This document shows, in pieces, positions 33,854-44,400 of a stretch of 57,403 nt of DNA. How positions within the stretch are numbered: the stretch's first letter is position 1; every line of letters starts with the position of its first letter. Location of the stretch: contig DASRFJ010000209.1 of the NCBI GenBank assembly GCA_035651595.1, positions 1 to 57,403 on the forward strand. Direction: 5' to 3'. Both the position numbers and the translations under genes were made by a program. The stretch comes from JAFARZ01 sp035651595. Its GTDB lineage: Bacteria > Actinomycetota > Actinomycetes > Streptosporangiales > Streptosporangiaceae. The notes under the pieces were generated by a model, which was given only the letters and a program-made list of their open reading frames with translations, was not told the DNA's origin and did no database searches.

Positions 33854-35315
33854 TCACCATTGGTTCGGGCCGTACGGGTTCATTCCGCGGGGCAGGTAGG
33901 CAGCCAGGTCGTCGGAGCGCGGTTTGGGCGTTTTCGGCATGACGATCTGCGCAGCGGTCGGGTCGATCTTCGTGCGGTACTGCTCTATCCAGGCGATCCA
34001 CGCCTCAGCATTGCCTCCGTCCTCCTCAGACAGTGCTGATGCCGCCGAACGGAGCTCGGTGAGGTAGGTGTCCAGCTCCTGAGCCAGCCGCCATCGCTTC
34101 AGCTGCTCCTTGAGGACTCCGGCGCGGTGATCCTCGGCGTACCTGCGTTCCGCCTTGCTCATCGCCTCTTTCCACAGACGTTCGCGCTCGGCCGCTTCGC
34201 GTTCCTGCTCCAGGCGCTGCTGTTCGGCGAATCCGGCCCGCAGCTCGATCTCCTGCAGGATCTGCGGCAGCCAGGCCTCCAGCTCACCCTTGTCGCTGTC
34301 GGTCCAGGTGCTCTGGCGATACTGCCGGCCGTTGGCAAGGCTGATCGCCAGCCGCTTGCTCGGCTGCTCGTCGTAGGCAGAAATGCGGAACCAGGTCTCC
34401 CGCGCGGCGCGGCGCTCCTGGGCGGGAGTCGCCGTGTGGGGGGTCCGGTCAATCTCCTGTGAGAGCCGGACACCGAACTCGTGACCCTGTACGGCCACGA
34501 TGAAATGCCCTTCGTCAGCGGAGTATCCGCGGTTCCGCCCGTATTGCTGTCCAGGCCGGCTGAACCGGGTCCGGTATCCCCGGCGCTCGGCCTCGGCCCA
34601 GTGCCTGGATGAGCCGGAAAGCCCGCGGCTGAACTGCCTTAGTCAGCGGCAGGCTGTCCTCGCCCTGGAGCCGCTTGAGCACCGTGTGCGGATTGCGCAG
34701 CTGACCGGGGACCGGAATCGGATCAAGGATCATCGTCATCCACGCCGGCGGATCCTGCAGCCTGATGATCCACTCTCGCCGGGTGTCGTTCTCGATGGTC
34801 AGGAGCTTGCCCTCCGGTACCTTGCCGTGCCGGATGGCGGCTCCCACGCGCGCCTCGTAGTTGACCTTGTCCTTATCCCTGTCGATGCGGAGCTCACCGC
34901 CGCTTGCGATCAAGTCGGCGATCAGCTGCTCGGTGACCGGCAGCGGCTTCGGCCTCAGTTCGCGTGGCGCAGACGGCGCGGCACGCTTTCGCGGCAAGGA
35001 CGGCAGCGGCAAAGGCCGCAGTACCCGGGATGGTGCAGGAGGGTGCTCGCCATGATCAAGGTAGTAACGTCCGGCCGTAGTAAGACCGGCCCGCCACAGG
35101 CCGTCCTTGCGGGACACCTTGACCAGCCGCCGGTCTTCCAGCGCCCTGGCGGTCCGCTTACTGGCGTTCAGGTCGGGAACGTCCTCGGGGCATCCGCTCT
35201 CGACCCACTTCAGGATCGCCAGCTGCCGTTCGGTCAGGGGGGCGCGCACATCCACCATGAGGAGAGTGGAGACGACAACCCGTCGACGCAACATTACGTA
35301 GTCATGCTGGCACAA
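33854..35315 (-). pseudogene. BREX-adjacent hypothetical gene broken by a one-base insertion
   Basis: Two minus-strand frames (35315-34515 and 34498-33854) form one protein of about 485 residues. The first runs to RAFRLIQAL, then turns to frameshift-like text; shifting by one base at the CCC of 34597-34599 gives AEAERRGYRTRFSRPGQQYG...FIVAVQGHEFGVRLSQEIDR, joining the second frame smoothly. Shape: a winged-helix-like N-terminus (LTERQLAILKWVESGCPEDV), a middle domain, a charged coiled coil (EQQRLEQEREAAERERLWKE) and a short tail. It starts 27 bp after brxHI on the same strand, so it was probably the last gene of that operon. I do not recognise the family. The start is uncertain (TTG 35315, or ATG 35294 or 35258). 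Confidence 0.75.
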
Positions 35316-35341
35316 ATAGCAATCGATGCCACGTCATCCTA

Positions 35342-37432
35342 TTATTGACGTTCGAAACGGGCAGGCTCGGCTAGCACGGCGGCGGCATGGTCCAGGTCGG
35401 CGAGGCGGGTTGCGAGGGTGGTGACGGCTAGATGGCGAGGCAGGGCATCCGAGAATTTCAGCCCGGCCAGGGCCTTGTCATCGATCTCTGGCAGGCAGAG
35501 CTGGTCATGCAGCTCTTTCACGGCCGCCGACCATGTCGGGGGCCGCAGGTCCGGGCGCAGGCGGATGCTGAGGTCGTCCACGCGCGCGGACTCATCGGCG
35601 AGGCCTCCCAAGGTCGCCTTGAGCGTCGCGTTGGCACGGTAACCGGCCCAGGTCCACCAGCGGAGATCGTCATCGCTGCCGCTGATGACCGTCCCGCCCG
35701 GGCGCGCCCGCCCGATGGCATCCGATCGCAGGCCGGCCAGGGCCCCGGCTGCGCGCCGGGTGAGGGTGACCGGCGGGTCGGCGCCGAGCAGCACGTCTCG
35801 CATGGCGCGGGCCAGTTCGTAGGAGGTGCCTCCTGGGACGCTGGTCAGCCAGCGGGCCCGGCCGCCGGATTCGGCGGGCTCGACGAAGCAGCGGCGGCGC
35901 TTCCAGTCGGTCCAGGTGACCCGCCAGCTCCGGCCACCGAGCAGCAGCAGCCTCGGGCCTTGCACCTCGTCGATGAGCAGGACCGGGTCGACGCGGCCGA
36001 GCTCGTTCCTGCCATGCAGGACGGTGAATTCCGGCGGGGCGGTGAATACCGCCATCAGGCCCATGAAGTGCCGCCGGCCGAAGCGGCGCTCGGCTTCGGG
36101 GCCGATGAACAGCATCCCGTCCTCGCGGTCCACGAAGCCCTGCTCGATCAGGTAGTCGGTGATCGGCTGGGCGGAGAGCGTCAGCTCGGGCAAGGCCAGC
36201 CAGTCCGGCCAGAGCAGCTGCCCTACCCGCTTCTCTTGCAGGCACAGGGCCAGAAGCTGCTGGGCGACGATGTGCCTCGGCTCCGGCGGCGGGGTCACCT
36301 GCTCGACGAAGCCGCGGCTCCAGGCCAGGAGCAGGCCGGCGGCATACAGGAGTTCGTCCTCGTCCAGGGCCAGGAACAGGCAGTTCCGCGTTGTGCCTGG
36401 CCGGCGGCCGCTGCGGCCCAGGCGTTGCAGGAAGGCCGCGACCGTGGGCGGGGAGTTCACCTGGATAACCCGGTCCAGGTCGCCGACGTCGACGCCGAGT
36501 TCCAGAGCGGACGTGGACACGATGACGCAGTCGCGGCCCTCGGCGAACGCCTGCTCGGCGCGCCGCCGCTCGTCCAGCGACAGCGAGGCGTGCACCAGGT
36601 GCGTGGTCACACCGCGCGCCCGAAGGTCGGCGCCGAGCATCTCGACCAGGCGCTTGGAGTCGCAGAACACCAGGCGTTTCTCGCCTCGGTATAGCTGGGC
36701 GATCACCTTGGCCGCGTTCTCCACGGTCCCCACGAAGTCAAGCTGGACGTCGACCCCGGGTGTCACCGTCACCGGTTCCGGGGCGACGACCAGGCCGGGC
36801 CTTCCCCCTGCCGCCGAGCCTTGCAGCCAGCGCAGCAGTTCCTCCGGGTTGCCGACGGTGGCGGACAGCCCGATCCGCTGTAGCGGGTGTCCGCATATCC
36901 GGGTCAGCCGTTCCAGCACCGCGAGCAGGTGCCATCCGCGGTCGCCAGAGCCGAACGCGTGCACCTCGTCCAAGATGACGGCCTGCAGCCCGGCGAACAG
37001 CTTGTGGTGATCGACGTTGGTGCTGACCAACATGGACTCAAGGGACTCCGGGGTGGTGAGCAGGAGGTCAGGAGGATCGGCAAGCATGGACCGCCTGCGC
37101 GAGCCGGCGGTGTCGCCGTGCCAGAGCGCCACCCTGCGCCCCGTCCAGCCGCCGTAGGTTTCCAGTCGCGGCAAGAGATTGTTGAGCAGCGCCTTCAGCG
37201 GGCACAGGTAGATCACCGACAGCCCGTGCCACCCTTCGGCGGCCATCCGGGACAGCACGGGGAAGGCGGCGGCTTCGGTCTTGCCGCCCGCCGTGGGGGC
37301 CAGCAGGAGCACGTCCTGCCCGGCCGTGACCGGGGCGATCGCCGCCTGCTGGAGCGGGCGCAGCTCGGTCCAGCCGAGCGTGCCGACCAGATGGTGCGCA
37401 AGCGTGGGATGCAGCCCGGCCAGCTCGGTCAC
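35342..37432 (-). CDS. brxHI: BREX type 2 Lhr-like DEAD/DEAH helicase BrxHI
   Basis: 696 aa, GTG 37432 overlapping brxD by GTGA. Superfamily 2 helicase: Walker A APTAGGKT (45-52), DEVH box in ILDEVHAFGSG (about 147), SAT motif in GLSATVGN, and motif VI QRLGRSGRRPG. The C-terminal half matches Lhr-type helicases, with a domain shared with lhr proteins rather than RecQ or Hel308. In BREX type 2 loci this helicase sits after brxD and is thought to act with the complex on DNA; its exact role in defence is not settled. Complete and intact here. Confidence 0.88.
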   Translation of the reverse strand: MTELAGLHPTLAHHLVGTLGWTELRPLQQAAIAPVTAGQDVLLLAPTAGGKTEAAAFPVLSRMAAEGWHGLSVIYLCPLKALLNNLLPRLETYGGWTGRRVALWHGDTAGSRRRSMLADPPDLLLTTPESLESMLVSTNVDHHKLFAGLQAVILDEVHAFGSGDRGWHLLAVLERLTRICGHPLQRIGLSATVGNPEELLRWLQGSAAGGRPGLVVAPEPVTVTPGVDVQLDFVGTVENAAKVIAQLYRGEKRLVFCDSKRLVEMLGADLRARGVTTHLVHASLSLDERRRAEQAFAEGRDCVIVSTSALELGVDVGDLDRVIQVNSPPTVAAFLQRLGRSGRRPGTTRNCLFLALDEDELLYAAGLLLAWSRGFVEQVTPPPEPRHIVAQQLLALCLQEKRVGQLLWPDWLALPELTLSAQPITDYLIEQGFVDREDGMLFIGPEAERRFGRRHFMGLMAVFTAPPEFTVLHGRNELGRVDPVLLIDEVQGPRLLLLGGRSWRVTWTDWKRRRCFVEPAESGGRARWLTSVPGGTSYELARAMRDVLLGADPPVTLTRRAAGALAGLRSDAIGRARPGGTVISGSDDDLRWWTWAGYRANATLKATLGGLADESARVDDLSIRLRPDLRPPTWSAAVKELHDQLCLPEIDDKALAGLKFSDALPRHLAVTTLATRLADLDHAAAVLAEPARFERQ

Positions 37433-38766
37433 AGGTCCAGTTCCACCTCGTCGGCCGACGCGGGGCGGAACGCCGCCGCGTTGCGCTCCACGTCGGTCAG
37501 CTCGGTGCTGGACAGGGTCAGCTTGTAGTGCTGCCGCGGGTCGAAGTCATCGAACTCCGCCACCCGGTCCAGCACATCGGCGACGAGCTTGCGCAGGAAC
37601 ACCCGGGGAGCCACCCCCACCTGGCCGCCCAGTTCGCCTGCTACGCCTTTGGCGAGGTCGGTGACATAGTCGTCGTCGACCAGCGCGGAAATCCGGTCCT
37701 GCGCGCCGGAGCCCTGCGCGTACAGGTCCCGGATCGTGATGCCGAGCCGGGTCAGCCTGGGCAGGTCGAACCCGGACAGCCGGAGCTGCACCGCGCGGGG
37801 CGAGTCGAACCTGGCGTCGGTGCCGAAGTCGGTCGCGAGGCGTTGCGCCAGCGGCGTCAGCCGGGAGACGCCCTGCGGGCCGTCATAGAAGGCGGGCGTG
37901 CCGGTGATGAGCAGGTACAGCCCCGGGAACCGGCCGGAGTCCACGTCGTCGATGAGCTGCCGCAGCGCGTTGAGGCCCTTGTCACGGACGTCTGAGCGCA
38001 CCCGCTGCAGGGTCTCGATCTCGTCGAGGACCACGAGCAGCCCTGGATGGCCCGAGTCACGCAGGATCGTCAGCAGCCCTTGCAGGAAGCCGAGCGCGGC
38101 GAAGTGATCAAGGTCGCCCCGGACCCCGGCGGCGCGGCGGGCCGAGGCCGCCACGTTGGGCTGCCCGCCGATCCAGGCAATCAGGCTCTCAGCAGTCGCG
38201 TGGTCGCCGGCGAGCGTCGCGTGCCGGTAGGCGCGCAGCGCCGCCGCGAAGGCGGGCATGGTCCGGGCCACCTCGGCGAGCCTGCGCTCAAGCAGCGAGT
38301 CCACGCCCCTGGTGAGGGCCTCGGCGTCGTCCGGCTGGATCGTCCCTTCGGCGAGGACGTCTTCCTCCAGCGTGTAGAACCAGGCGGCGATGATCTCGCG
38401 CAGGGCGCTCGGCGGGTAGGCGGCGGTGGACAGCTGCTCGGCCAGGCGCCGGTACACGGTCTCCAGGCGGTGCAGCGGGGTCTCGGTCTCGGAGATCTGG
38501 ATCTCGGCGGCGGCCATGCCGCGCCGCTTGGCCCGCTCGGTCAGCCAGCGGGCGAAGAACGTCTTGCCCGAACCGTACTCACCGCGGATCGCCTTGAACG
38601 TCGACCGTCCCGCGGCGACCCCGGACAGTTCGTCGTCGATGGCTGCCTCGAACCGTTCCATCCCGACCGCGAACAGGTCAAGTCCCGCCTGCGGCACGGT
38701 GCCGCGCCGCAGCGCGTCGATGACCTCGCGGCGGCGCGCGGTGCTGACCGCGGCCGGGACGGTCAC
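37429..38766 (-). CDS. brxD: BREX ATP-binding protein BrxD
   Basis: 445 aa, GTG 38766. Walker A GEYGSGKTFF (62-71), Walker B in LLVVLDEIETLQRV (about 250), and the DUF2791 pattern RRREVIDALRRGTVPQAGLDLFAVG (in parts). An AAA-type P-loop ATPase of BREX types 2 and 6, probably a motor or assembly factor working with the BrxHI helicase. Four-base overlaps link it to pglZ and brxHI. No abnormality. Confidence 0.9.
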   Translation of the reverse strand: MTVPAAVSTARRREVIDALRRGTVPQAGLDLFAVGMERFEAAIDDELSGVAAGRSTFKAIRGEYGSGKTFFARWLTERAKRRGMAAAEIQISETETPLHRLETVYRRLAEQLSTAAYPPSALREIIAAWFYTLEEDVLAEGTIQPDDAEALTRGVDSLLERRLAEVARTMPAFAAALRAYRHATLAGDHATAESLIAWIGGQPNVAASARRAAGVRGDLDHFAALGFLQGLLTILRDSGHPGLLVVLDEIETLQRVRSDVRDKGLNALRQLIDDVDSGRFPGLYLLITGTPAFYDGPQGVSRLTPLAQRLATDFGTDARFDSPRAVQLRLSGFDLPRLTRLGITIRDLYAQGSGAQDRISALVDDDYVTDLAKGVAGELGGQVGVAPRVFLRKLVADVLDRVAEFDDFDPRQHYKLTLSSTELTDVERNAAAFRPASADEVELDL

Positions 38767-41480
38767 GGATGCTCCGTCAGGAACTGCTGCCGCAGTAGCT
38801 CGATGTTCAGCTCGACCGTCCTGCCCTGGTCGGTTACCCCGATCACAGCGTAGCCGTCGACGTTGAGCAGGCGCGCGACCTGCGCCAGGTAACCGGACAT
38901 GCGGAACGGCGGCTCTGCTACCGCCTCGGCCGCCACGGTGACCGGGATCTTGCCGCCGGCTTCGGCGAGCCGATCGATGAGGCTGGCCACCTGGCCGGCC
39001 TCAGGCGGCCTCCTGGCCAGCTTGCGCTGCGCGGCGAACAGGGCCGATCCAGTGACGTGGCCTCCGAGGGCGGGCGCCGATGGAGTGTCGGCCGCAGGCC
39101 GGCGGGGCAGGATCTCACCCACCCCGAACAGGGCATCACCAGAGGGCTCTGCCACCTCAGCCGTGATCGAGTCGGGGAGCGCGGTGCTCCACCAGGTGGG
39201 CGGATGCCAGACCGGGTCGAGCACATGCCAGCCGCGCGGGACGGGTGACTCGGACGGGATGAAGACGAGGGCGGGGACGACCACCTCGGATGGGGCGGCA
39301 CCGCCGTGGTACCCGGCCCTGCGCGGCGTGGAGCGGATCTGCTCGTCCCAGGCCGCGACTACCTCTCCGCCGTCGGTCAGCACGCGCGGGCCGCGGACGG
39401 TCAGCTCGCCCGGTCCAGGTGTCCCGGTGCGGAAGCGCGCGGATCGTTCCTCGTGTACCGGGGCTCCCCGGTCGGGAAAGTGCCCGTGAGCAGAGGTGAG
39501 GATGACCGGCCGCCCGGCCCGCGCCGCCTCGTCGAGCAGGTCGCCCAGGTACCGGATGCCGGTGAGCCGCCACTGCCGCACGTCGTCCACGGTGTCGAGG
39601 ACGACCCCGACGACGATGGAGGGATCGTGAAGGACGTCCCGGACCGCGAGGTTCAGCCCCATCCCCTGCACACCGGACAGGTCGCCTTGGTGGAACAGGC
39701 GGGTGGCGCGCGGTCGCCAGAACGCGGCGAACCCGGCATGCTCCTCCGCCTGGCCGCCGGTACGCAGTTGCCCGCACAGCAGGCTGGTTCGCGAGATCGA
39801 CGTGATGGAGGGCACGGCGGTGATCACCGGCTCGCGCCCGTCTTCGCGGCGGCCCACCTCAACCCAGCGCCGCTGCGCGACGATGTCCTCGGCGAGCTGG
39901 CCGCCCACCGCGGCGCTCATCCCGTCCAGCACGACGATCAGCGGCAGCCGCCGCTCGGCCACGGGCCGGGCGACGCGTTCCAGGACGTTCTCCACCAGCA
40001 GCAGCTCGTCCGTGCTCGATGAGGTCTCCGTCCAGGCGGCCAGCTTCTGGGCGAACCGCCGGTCCAGCCCGGCCCGTCGCTTGACCACCGTCTCGGCGAG
40101 CTTGGCGTAAGCGGCAGCCACTTTCGGCGCGCGCCCGTTCCCGCCGCTGGCCACGACGGCGAGCGCGCGGTCGGCCCAGGCCCAGTCCCGCAGCATCCGC
40201 ATGGCGCTGTCGGCCAGCGTCCCGGGCACCGTCTGAGGCACGGCGAGCCAGCGGGCGAGGCTGACGGCGGCCTCGGCGGCAGCGCACTCGGGCTCGTGTG
40301 CCTTTGCCCTGATGTGGCTGGTGGCCAGGTCGAGCGCGTCCTCGGCCGCGCTCAGGTCGATCGGCCGCGGGTCGGGCAGCCGGCCGGTGAGCACGTCGGC
40401 CAGGCCGGCCAGCCTGGCCTCGAACCCCGCGTCCAGGATCTGGCTGGACGCGGCCAGATCACCGGCGCCCAGCTCGGCCAGGATGTGCTCGGCCCGGACA
40501 CACAGCTCGCCGGCCAGCTCGGCGTGCGGGCCGTCGCTCCACCGGCCGATCAACGACTCGGCCGCCTCCGAAAACTCCCGCAGGTCCTTATCGCCAGGCG
40601 AATGCCCGCCGAAGAAACGTTCCTCGGCGCGCACCAGGGCCGTCTCCTGGGCCCGGCGACGCCGTGCCCCGGGTTCGGCCAGGCCGCGCAGCGCCAGCCC
40701 GAGCGGGACCGCGTCGCCGACCTCGGCGTGCTCAAGCAGGGCGAACACCACCCAGGCGACCGGCCCGACCGACTCCCGCAGCCAGTCGGTCAGTCCGACG
40801 CGTTCGTCTGCGGAGAGCCGTTTGAACGAGGCCACCCGGAACTCGTTCCTGGTCCATTCCAGCAGGGCCGCCGCGTCCATGACCGCGTCATCCCGGCCGT
40901 CGCTGATCCCGAACCGGAGACCCACCAGCCGGTTCACCGCGAAGTCGAGCGTGAGCACCGGCCCGCTCACCTTGCCCCAGCCGGCCGTCGGCTGAGCATC
41001 GAGCAGCGCCCCGGCCAGCCATGGCTGCTCCCGGCCGCTCAGCCCCGGGCCGCGCCGCCTGGCACCGAACGCGTCCAGCACCAGGTCCCACCGGCTGATC
41101 GTGTGCACCTGGTTCGCGATCACCTGCGCGAGCACCGAATCGCCGAGCTCGTCATCGTCGCAGGGGGTGAGGATGACCAGGTACCCGTCGCCCGGCCGAC
41201 GGGCGAGCGCATCGAGCACGGCGAGCACCGTCGGGCATCCCGCCACGGTCGCCGTGACCGCTCCGTCGTGGCCCGCCACGCCCGATACGGTGAGGTCTGG
41301 CTCGTCCAGCCATTCGGGCGCGGCCCGCAGCAGCAGCACGCGGACAGGCCCGGCCGGGAGGTTCCGGGCGTCCCGCCTGCGGTCCTGCCGCTCGACCGCC
41401 CGGCGCAGCTCGGCCGCTACCACGGTCCGGTTCGCCGCCGGGACCGTGCCGTTGACGACGGGGTTTTGCGTTGTACTCAC
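38763..41480 (-). CDS. pglZ: BREX type 2 phosphatase-like protein PglZ
   Basis: 905 aa, GTG 41480 (GTGA with pglY). Alkaline-phosphatase-superfamily core in the middle: PLIVVLDGMSAAVGGQLAED (metal Asp), HEERSARFRTG, and VILTSAHGHFPDRGAP, where ASDHG of the family reads TSAHGHF. The long N-terminal part (about 400 residues) and C-terminal winged-helix-like end (VASLIDRLAEAGGKIPVTV) match the PglZ layout. PglZ is required in every BREX type. Size and position are as expected. Confidence 0.88.
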   Translation of the reverse strand: MSTTQNPVVNGTVPAANRTVVAAELRRAVERQDRRRDARNLPAGPVRVLLLRAAPEWLDEPDLTVSGVAGHDGAVTATVAGCPTVLAVLDALARRPGDGYLVILTPCDDDELGDSVLAQVIANQVHTISRWDLVLDAFGARRRGPGLSGREQPWLAGALLDAQPTAGWGKVSGPVLTLDFAVNRLVGLRFGISDGRDDAVMDAAALLEWTRNEFRVASFKRLSADERVGLTDWLRESVGPVAWVVFALLEHAEVGDAVPLGLALRGLAEPGARRRRAQETALVRAEERFFGGHSPGDKDLREFSEAAESLIGRWSDGPHAELAGELCVRAEHILAELGAGDLAASSQILDAGFEARLAGLADVLTGRLPDPRPIDLSAAEDALDLATSHIRAKAHEPECAAAEAAVSLARWLAVPQTVPGTLADSAMRMLRDWAWADRALAVVASGGNGRAPKVAAAYAKLAETVVKRRAGLDRRFAQKLAAWTETSSSTDELLLVENVLERVARPVAERRLPLIVVLDGMSAAVGGQLAEDIVAQRRWVEVGRREDGREPVITAVPSITSISRTSLLCGQLRTGGQAEEHAGFAAFWRPRATRLFHQGDLSGVQGMGLNLAVRDVLHDPSIVVGVVLDTVDDVRQWRLTGIRYLGDLLDEAARAGRPVILTSAHGHFPDRGAPVHEERSARFRTGTPGPGELTVRGPRVLTDGGEVVAAWDEQIRSTPRRAGYHGGAAPSEVVVPALVFIPSESPVPRGWHVLDPVWHPPTWWSTALPDSITAEVAEPSGDALFGVGEILPRRPAADTPSAPALGGHVTGSALFAAQRKLARRPPEAGQVASLIDRLAEAGGKIPVTVAAEAVAEPPFRMSGYLAQVARLLNVDGYAVIGVTDQGRTVELNIELLRQQFLTEHP

Positions 41481-44400
41481 CGGGGCACGACCCGCCAGGT
41501 GATCTCGAACTCGTCGTCCGGGCTCGCATCCGCCGCCGTGCAGATCTCCTCGACGACGTGAAGGACGTTGGCTCCGCGTGCCCGCCGGACCTGCACCACC
41601 GGGCCCAGTTCCGGATTCTCCGGCTTCGGCTCCGGCTCCGCTGCCACGTCGAGGGACGGGACAGTCGACCGCTTCGCCGCCGCGTCGAGGAACAGGGCCG
41701 TGGCCCGCTGCTCGACCTGCCGCAGCGTCTCGGCCAGCCCCACCTCATGCTCGTCGTGGCGCGCGGCGGAACGCAGCTCACCCAGCAGCGTCCCGGCAGC
41801 GGCGGCGTTCTCGCCGTCGGTGACAGTCGCCAGGCGGTCCAGCACCTGCCAGCGGGTGGCGTTGATCCCCGTCGTCACCGTCCGGGCGTTGTCCAGATGC
41901 GCGCGGTAGATCGCGTTCTCGCGCGGGAGGCCGGCCGCCGCCAGTGCTCGTATCAGCGCCGTGGACTCGGTGGTTCCCGCGAGCTGGTTGAGCAGGCCGG
42001 AAAGGGCACGCGCGGTCGCGAACCGTGGCGAGGAATCGTCCAGGCCCAGCGTACGCGCGTGCATCTCCAGCGCCTCGGTCAGCGCCTCGGCCGCGGTGAG
42101 CAGGTCGCCCGCCCGCTGCCGGACACCCCGGGCGATCGCGTTGCTGGCCCGGTTGCTGCGCACCGGCTGGCGGGCCACGCCGAAGATGCCCTCGGCGCGC
42201 CTGGACGCCGTGTCGAACTCCTCCTGGCTGGGCTGCTCCTGGCTGCGCAGCACGAATTCCGGGCGGATCGCGGCCAGTTCCGGCGGGGCCATCACCGTCC
42301 CGGCTGGCCGGGCCCACGCCCGGTCGGCCTGGATCGCATAGCAGGCGATGACGAGATCCTGGACGGATTGCGGCAAGCCGGACCGTTCATCCTCCACCCA
42401 GCCGCGGAGCTGAGTGACGGTCACCTCGCCGCGCCCGGCTACCTTCCGGTCGAGAAGCTGCTTCCAGTCGTCTTGCAGGACGAACGCCGCCTCATGCATG
42501 ACCCCGAGCCCCAGCGGGTTGGCGATCCGCTTGAGGACCGGCCGGTCGGCCTGGGGCGGCTCGTGGCGGCCGACCGGGTTCTGCGCCCCCTGCTCGACCG
42601 CCCGGAGCACCGTGGTCAGCTCGATGGCCTTGACCGCCTGCCGGCGGCCCTGCGGGTCGAAGTCCGGATGCCGCGGATAGCGGTAATCGAGGAGCTGGTA
42701 GCACAGGCCGCGCAGCGCGGTACCGAGGCCCTGCCCTACCTGGGGCCTCGGCTCCACTCCTGTGTCGAGGCTGAGCACGTGGGTATCGGTGCGCGCGCCC
42801 AGGTCCTCGTCCTCAGCGCTAGCGACCCCGTAGGCCCGCTTGATCGCGTCACGCAGCCGGGCGGTGAGCGCGGCCCGCCTGCTGTCGAGCTGGAGCCGGG
42901 CGTGGTGCCGGTCTTCCGTGGTCAGGTTGGGCGTCAGGTCGTCAAGCACCCCCGGCCGCAGCACGTGTGAGATCACGATCAGGTCGCTGAGGTCATCGAG
43001 CCGCCGCGCGGACAGGAAGTGCGGCAGCCAGACCAGCGTGGCCACGCCGTCGAGCTGGGCCGGCAGTCGCTTGACCCGGTTCGCGTCCTCGGCCGGGGAG
43101 TGGTTCCCCTCGTCGAACGGGTAATCGGTGATGATCCGGATCGCGCCGGGCTCGTTCGGCTCGAACTGCCGCCACGGCAGCGAATCCTCGTCCCTGACAT
43201 TGCCGAAGACGAGCTCCACCCGGCGCGTGGTGCCGCGCCAGACGATGCCGATCGCGGTGACAAGCTCACCGCTGTCGGTGACGTCCATTTCCTCCCAGAG
43301 CAGGTCCCTGATCTCCCGGCGCCGGGCGGCGGAGTCATCGACGTACCGGGCCTGGCGCAGGATCCCGTCGGTGTCGATGCCGATCAGGGCCAGATCCACC
43401 CGCGGGTCCTCGTCGTCGGAGACCCGGAACTCGCCGAACTTACGGGCCAGGTCCCGCAGGGTCTTGGCGACCGTGCGCCGTTCCTGGTTGGGCAGCATGG
43501 CCACGATCGAGCCGTGGTTCAGGGCAGCCAGCCGGCTGGCGGTCAGCCCGCGCAGCGCGGGCACGTTCGGCACCAGCGCGGCGAGCAGCAGCGTCTTCGC
43601 GACCAAGTCGTCGGCGCGGAACGCGTGCCGCGGCCCCAGTTCGCCGGCCTGCTGCTCGGTCAGCCCGTGCCGCTCCAGCAGGAACGGCCTGATCTGGTTG
43701 AAGTAGAACCGCTTCGCCTGCTCGAACTCCTCGCGCAGCTTGTCGGTGAACGGCCGGTCGGCGCCGACGGCTAGCACGTCGAAGATCGCGCCGATCGGCA
43801 TCAGCTGCCCCACCGGCAGCGTGTCCCGGTAGTCGACCAGGAGCTGCTGCATCAGCTTCAGGGCGGTCCGCTCCCGCTGCAAGGCCCCGGAAATGTCGAC
43901 CATCGCGTGCAGGAACGCGGGGCTGAACGGGTACGTCGCGCGGAACGCCGCCCGGTCGGCCTTCTCGCCCTGCACGTCGAGGAGCGTTTCCCACACCTCG
44001 GATCGGACATTGGCGGTCTGGCCGAACGCCTCGTCCAACGCGGCCCTGGCGGCGTCGTCCTTCGGCCGCAGCAGCCGCTCCTGCACGATCGCAGGGAGGT
44101 TGCGGTCGTCAAGCGGGATGCGGTCGAACCGGCCGTCCCAGTACTTCAGCGTGTCGAACAAGCTGGTGACCACGGCCCCCGGCGTGTCCCGGCCGACCAG
44201 GTCCCGCAGGTCTCGCTGGCGCGGCACGAAGCTGATGATCGGGGCGGGCCGTTCGCGCTCGGCCGACTCGACCAGCTTCGACACCTTCTGCGCCTCGCGG
44301 CTGACCCGGACCTGATCGCCGAGATACCCGGCCAGCCACAGCACTAGCTCGTCCAGCAGCAGCACCACCGCGTCGTACCCGAGCACCTGCTTGGCGTGCG

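Noticed and set aside
33663..34001. 112-residue minus-strand frame beside the terminator
   Set aside because: Overlaps the broken BREX-adjacent gene in another frame and includes the hairpin arm; composition is not protein-like.
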